The position numbers and the translations under genes are program-made. A stretch of DNA of 36,960 nt from Burkholderiaceae bacterium (GTDB lineage Bacteria > Pseudomonadota > Gammaproteobacteria > Burkholderiales > WYBJ01), in NCBI GenBank assembly GCA_011525945.1, contig WYBJ01000182.1, forward strand, positions 1 through 36,960, read 5' to 3'. This document shows positions 21,401 to 27,400 of this stretch, piece after piece. Every line of letters begins with the position of its first letter. Within the stretch, counting starts at the first letter, position 1. The notes under the pieces were generated by a model. That model was not told where the DNA came from. It ran no database searches and was given only the letters and a program-made list of their open reading frames with translations.

Positions 21401-24400
21401 GGAACGGCCGCATCGGCGATAACGACAACGACTTCGACATCGACTCCTCGACGCCGCGGCCGGGACGGCTGATCGCCACCGCCTCGAGCAGCGTCTATCT
21501 CACCGAGACCGACAGCTCGCTCAACGTGCAGCAGGTGGTGGCGCCCGGCGGTTTCATCCGCCTGACGGTGCCCGATACGGTTGCCACCGACGAGGATCTG
21601 ATCCTCATGGAGGGCGGCATCATTTTCACCAATGAAGCCGATATCAGCCTGCGTATCGGCGACGACATCGATACCCGGCTCGAAACGGCGATGTTCACGC
21701 CCTCCGACATCGACATCATCGGTGACTTCGGCGATTCCGACCCGGGGATCGGCTCGCGCATCGTGCTGCGCGGCGCCATGATCGCGGATCGCACCACCAT
21801 CAACACGCAGCGCGATGCGGACGAGGTCCGCATCGAGAACCGTATTCTCAATACGTTCATTTTCACCTCGGGCGGGGACGATCTCATCTTCGGCTCGGAT
21901 GCGGGCGGAGACGATGACAATCTGAACGACGCGACCTACTTCGGCGACTTCATCGATGCCGGTCCCGACAACGACCGCGTCTTCGGCCTCGGCGGTGCGG
22001 ACGCCATCTTCGGCATGGACGGTAACGACGTCATCGATGGCGGCGCGAACGGGGACTTCATCGATGGCGGCCTGGGTGACGACGACTTGCGCGGCGGCTT
22101 CGGCAACGACCTGATCCACGGTCAGGGCGGATTCGACGATATCGACGGCGGGCGTGATAACGATTTCCTGTACGGCGAAGGCGACGACGACCGCATCCAC
22201 GCGGGCGGCGGCGGTATCAACATCATCCTCGGCGGCGCCGGCGATGATTACCTCGAAGGCTCGGACGAAGGGATCGACGGGATCAACGGCGAGGCCGGGC
22301 GCGACTACATCTTCGGCTACGCGGGCAACGACATCCTCTTGGGCGGTGCCAACGACGACATCGTCGACGGCGGCGCGGGCGACGACGCCATCCAGGGCGG
22401 CGCGGGCCGCGACCTGCTACTCGGCGGCGCGAATCACGACACGATCGCCGGCGACGACACTGCGCCGGGGGACGACAATGCGGTCGATTACCTGTACGGT
22501 GACTTCGGCACCAATCTCGGCGAACCTGGCTCGGGGCGCGATCGGCTGAACGGTGACGGTGGTAACGATCTCCTGTTCGGCGAAGGCGAGGACGATGAGA
22601 TCATCGACCTGCTCGGTGCAAGCAATCTGATCAACGCCGGTGCGGGCGACAATCCGAACTTGATCGTCGCGCCGCCGGTGACGCCGAATCCGATAGTCGC
22701 CGTGAGCCCGGACGATCCGTTTGCGCTCGACACGCTGCCGAGCGGCCCGACGTATGCGGGCTGGTGGGCCGAGATCGCCGCTTCGGCGACGGGTTTCGGC
22801 CTTTCGGGCGGCGTCGGTGCAGCGCTCGACACGACCGTCGCGACCGACGCGAGCGGCATCCGCTACGTCGCGTGGGCCGACAGCCGCAACGGCAACTACG
22901 AAATCTATGTCGCGCGCGAAGCGGCCGGCGCCTGGGAGATGATCGGCGGTTCGGCCGCCGGTGGCGGCGTGAGCGATTCGCAGACCGATTCGCGGCAACC
23001 GGCGCTTCTCGTGTTCGACGGCCGACCCACGGTGGTGTGGACCGAGGTCAACGGCAACGGCACCGACATCATGGGCGCGCAGTACGACGCCGGCACCGAC
23101 TCCTGGGTGGGGCTCGGAACATCGCTCCTGCCAGGCGGCATCAGCGCCACCGCGCGCGCGGATCGCCCGCAGATCGTGCAAGCGAATGGGCGCATCCTCG
23201 TGACCTGGATCGATACGTCCTCCGGAACCTCGCAGGTGTATGCGCGCACCTTCGATGGTGCGAACTGGGTCGAGATCACGCCGGGATCGGCATCCGGGCT
23301 TGGCATCACGCAAACCAAGGACCAGGTGAGCGATTACGACGTCGCCGCCGAAGGCGGCCGAATCGCGGTGACGTGGAGCGGCGGGTTCGGTGATAAGGTC
23401 GAAGTGTTCGCGCGCGTGCGCGCCGGTACGGGCTGGGTGGGACTCGCCGGGTCGCACGAGCTCGGCGGCTTGTCGATGAGCGACAAGATCGAAAGCCGCG
23501 AGCCCGATGCGGCGTGGCTTGACGGCCAGCTCTTCATCGCCTATCGCGAGCGCGTCAACGACTACGAGCAGATCTACGTCAAGACCTTCAGCGGCGGCGC
23601 ATGGGTGAGCGCCGGCCCGGACGGCGCGGTGAATGGCGGCGTGAGCGATACGCTACGCCGATCGCTCGATCCCAAGCTCGAGTCCGGCGGCGGCGAGATG
23701 TTCCTCGTCTGGGTCGAGCACGACAATGCCGATTACGCCGGCACGGGCGCGAGCATCTTCGCCAAGCGCTGGGACGGTACGCAGTTCATCGAGACGCTGC
23801 CGGGCGATGCCAGCGGCGGCGGCATCAGTGCCACCGGCGGCAAGCTCTCGGCGCTCGATCTCGCAGTCGACCCGAGCGGCCGCCCGACGGTCGGCTGGAC
23901 CGACGACACCCCGGGAGTGCCGCAGGCGTACCTGCGCACCATGAGCGAGCTGCCGGATCAGGTGTTCCTGGTCGCCGGCGCGAGCGTGCAAGCGATCCTC
24001 GATGCCAACGACCTCGGCGCGGGCGATTTCATCGTGCTGGCGCCCGGGCTCTATGCCGGCTTCACGCTCGAAGCCGACGATGCCGGCGTCACCGTGCTTG
24101 GGGCGCAGGGCGGCGGTTCGACCATCGCAGGTGCGGTAGACATCGAAGCGGGTGGCGTGCTACAGCGCCTGAACCTCGCCGCCGGCGTGACGATCAGCGC
24201 TGGCACGAGCGCTTTTGCCTTGGTCGACAACCGTATCGGCGACGATGGCCTTGTCATCCAGGGCGGGTCCGCGCTGCAGATTCTGCACAACCGCTTCAAC
24301 GGCACCACAGGCATTACGTTTGCCGGCGAAGCGAAGGGGCTGATCGCGCACAACGATGTCTTCGCCGGCGATACCGGCCTCGTGATCGATGCGGCCTTCG

Positions 24401-27400
24401 GCGGCGACATCCGCGACAACGACATCCGCGACGCCATCCTGGGCGTACGTTATGACGCCGCGGCGCCGCTCAACGCCAATCGCATCCACGACAACAAGGT
24501 CGGCATTCGCAGCACGGTCGGCGGCACAACTGCGGCGCTGGGCTTCCTCGCCGGCAGCGTGCCGAACGAGATCACCGGCAACGATACCGGCGTCGCGCTC
24601 GTCGGCGCGCAAATGCAGAACCAGCGCGTCATCGGCAATACGATCGGCGTCTCGGGTAGCGGCATCCTCGGCGGAAGCGACCTCGCCACGGCCAACGTGA
24701 TCGAGCGCGGCAAGTTCGGCGTGTCGGACTTCGACGGCACGATCCGCTTCAACCGCATCGGCGCGAACGGCGTCGGCATCGTCGCCGAATCGGGTAGTCG
24801 CATCGAGAACAACCACATCTATCGCAACGCCCAGGTCGGCGTGTCGATCGTGGACGAGAACGACGTGCACATCGAAGGCAACACGATGTACACGCCTTCC
24901 GGCGATCTGGTGCGGCTCGAGGGCGGCGCGACCGACGTCGAAGTGCTGCGCAACACGCTCTGGACCGAGAAGGGCTACGACCTATTCGTCGCCAACGACT
25001 CGCAGAAGGGGTTCTTCAGCGACTTCAACAACCTCTACGCCAGCGCCAGCGGGATGGTCGGATTCTGGACGCGCGACTTCGGCGACGTGCTCGACTGGCA
25101 AGCCGACATCGCGCGCTTCGATCTCAATTCGATCGGCGCGACGGTAGTCAATCCCGACTGGGCGCGCCCGCATTTCGAGAGCCGCCACAACGACGAATTC
25201 GACCTCATGCCGATGTTCGGCACGCAGCGCTTCAGCTCGCCGCTGGCGGCACCCTTGCCCGGGGTCGATCACATCGCCCTGCGCACGCCGGATCTGTACG
25301 TCGACGCGGTGCGCAACCGGGCGCTGCCGATCCGCTGGCAAAGCTTCGACAATACGGACGCCTCGCAAGTGCGGATCGATCTGTACCAGGACACGCCCGA
25401 CGGACCCGCGTTCCTCCTCACCATCGCGGCAGCGACAGCGGATGACGGCGAGTTCCTCTGGACGCCGGCCGCGAGCGGCATCGCGTTCGGCACCTATGGG
25501 CTGCGCATCCAGGTTTCCTGGGTGAAGAATCCTCTGGTGCTCGACCGTAGCCAGGAGCCGTTCACCGTTCCCGAGGACGGCACCGATTACTTCGTCGACG
25601 ACGCTGCCAACGTCAACGACGAGTTCACGCCCGCGGGCATCGGCGACAACCGCCACACCGGCAAGATCGCGGCCGCGCCGAAGCCCTACGCGACCAACCT
25701 CATCCGGGTCTACGACCTCAAGGCCGGCGATCGCGTCATGGTCGATACCGGCGCGTATTCGATGATCGATCCCGTCGCGATCTCGGGCAGCAGCAACCTC
25801 GGGCTCGGTCTCGACGAAGGCTTCCTGCTCACCGGCCCCACCAATGCGGCAAGGGTAGCGGAACTCTTCCCCGCGATTCCGGGCGATCGCACGCGGGCCT
25901 TGGTCGAGCTCGCCGACGCCGACGGTATGGCGATCGACCATCTGACGCTGCGTGCTGCCGAGCGCGGGCTGTATGCGCACGGCGGAAGCGACGATCTCTC
26001 GGCGAGCTTCATCACCGCGTTCGGACACGCGCTGGACGGTATCCGCATCGCCACCGACTCGCCCGCGAACGACTTCCTCAACCTCAGCAGTCACGATAAC
26101 GGCGCCTACGGGATCCGCATCGAAGGCGCGATCGGCAGTCTGCGGAATTCGATCGTGCAGCTGAATGCGTCCGGGGGCGTCTTCGTCAGCGGTCCGGTCG
26201 ACAGCATCGTCAACAACACGGCCTTCGGCAACACCGGCTACGGTTTCGACATCGTCGATCCGGGTGAGACGACCATTCAGCGCAACGCCGCCTTCGACAA
26301 CACGCGCGGTATGCGGGTCGACAATGAGGGTGCCATCGGCTCCGCGCTGGTCGGGTCGAAGACCCTGGCGCCGTTGACTGCCAACCGTGTCTGGGAAAAC
26401 GTGCTATCGGGCCTCGAAGCACTCGGCAACGTCACCGTCGCGGGCAACACGGTGGTGGACCAGACCGCCGCGGCGGCGATCGGCATCGCCATCGAGCGCG
26501 GCGCCGTGGCGCAAGCCAACGTGGTACGCGGCAACGGCGTGGGGATCGACGCCGTTGGCGGAGCGGTGCTCGGCAACCGCGTTTACGGCAACCGGGTGAT
26601 CGGCATCCGCGGCGAAGGCACAGGCGTGCTCGAAAACGTCGTGTACACCAACCCGGTCGGCGTGCACGTTTCGGGCGACGGCGTGCTGGTGCGCAACAAC
26701 CTCGTCTACGACAGCGAAGTTGTGGGGTTGCGTGTTCAGGGGGGAAGTGAGACCGAGATCCTCAACAACACCCTGTTCGAGCTGACCGCCGACACGCTGC
26801 GCATTAGCGGCGGGACGCACGATGCGACGCTACGCAACAACATCTTCTGGGCGGAGCACGGCTCCGGGATCGTCGTCGCAGCCGATTCGCAGAGCGGATT
26901 CGCCTCCGACTACAACATATTCTTCCGCTCCTTGTTCGGCAGCGGCGAAGTCGGCGTCTGGGGCGGGGTTGCGCGCACGAGCCTCGCCGACTGGCGTGCC
27001 GCCGCCGGCACGGACACGGATAGCCTCTTCATCAATCCGCTGTTCGTCGATGCCGATGGCGCGGACAACATCCTCGGTTTCGTCGACGGCATGACCGACG
27101 GACGCGACGACGACTTCCATGTCCGCAGCCAGTTCGGCAGCTTCCACGGCGGGGCGCTCGCGCCGGTAGAGGGGCCGAGCTTCTTCGGGCCGGGCGTGCC
27201 GCTCGCGCTGGTACCGGTGGAGCTGATCGATGCGCAGCAGTCGCCGGCAATCGATCGTGGCCATCCGGACGATCCGTTCGCGCGCGAGCCCTTGCCCAAT
27301 GGCGGTTATATCAATATCGGCGCCTACGGCAACACCGAGCAGGCCTCCAAGAGCCCGGCCGAGTTCATCATCGTCATCGCCCCGAACGGGGGCGAGGTCA

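Noticed and set aside
21871..22640. Interpretation of the RTX block as a pore-forming toxin
   Set aside because: No hydrophobic pore domain, acylation region or enzymatic toxin domain was seen; RTX repeats are common in adhesins.
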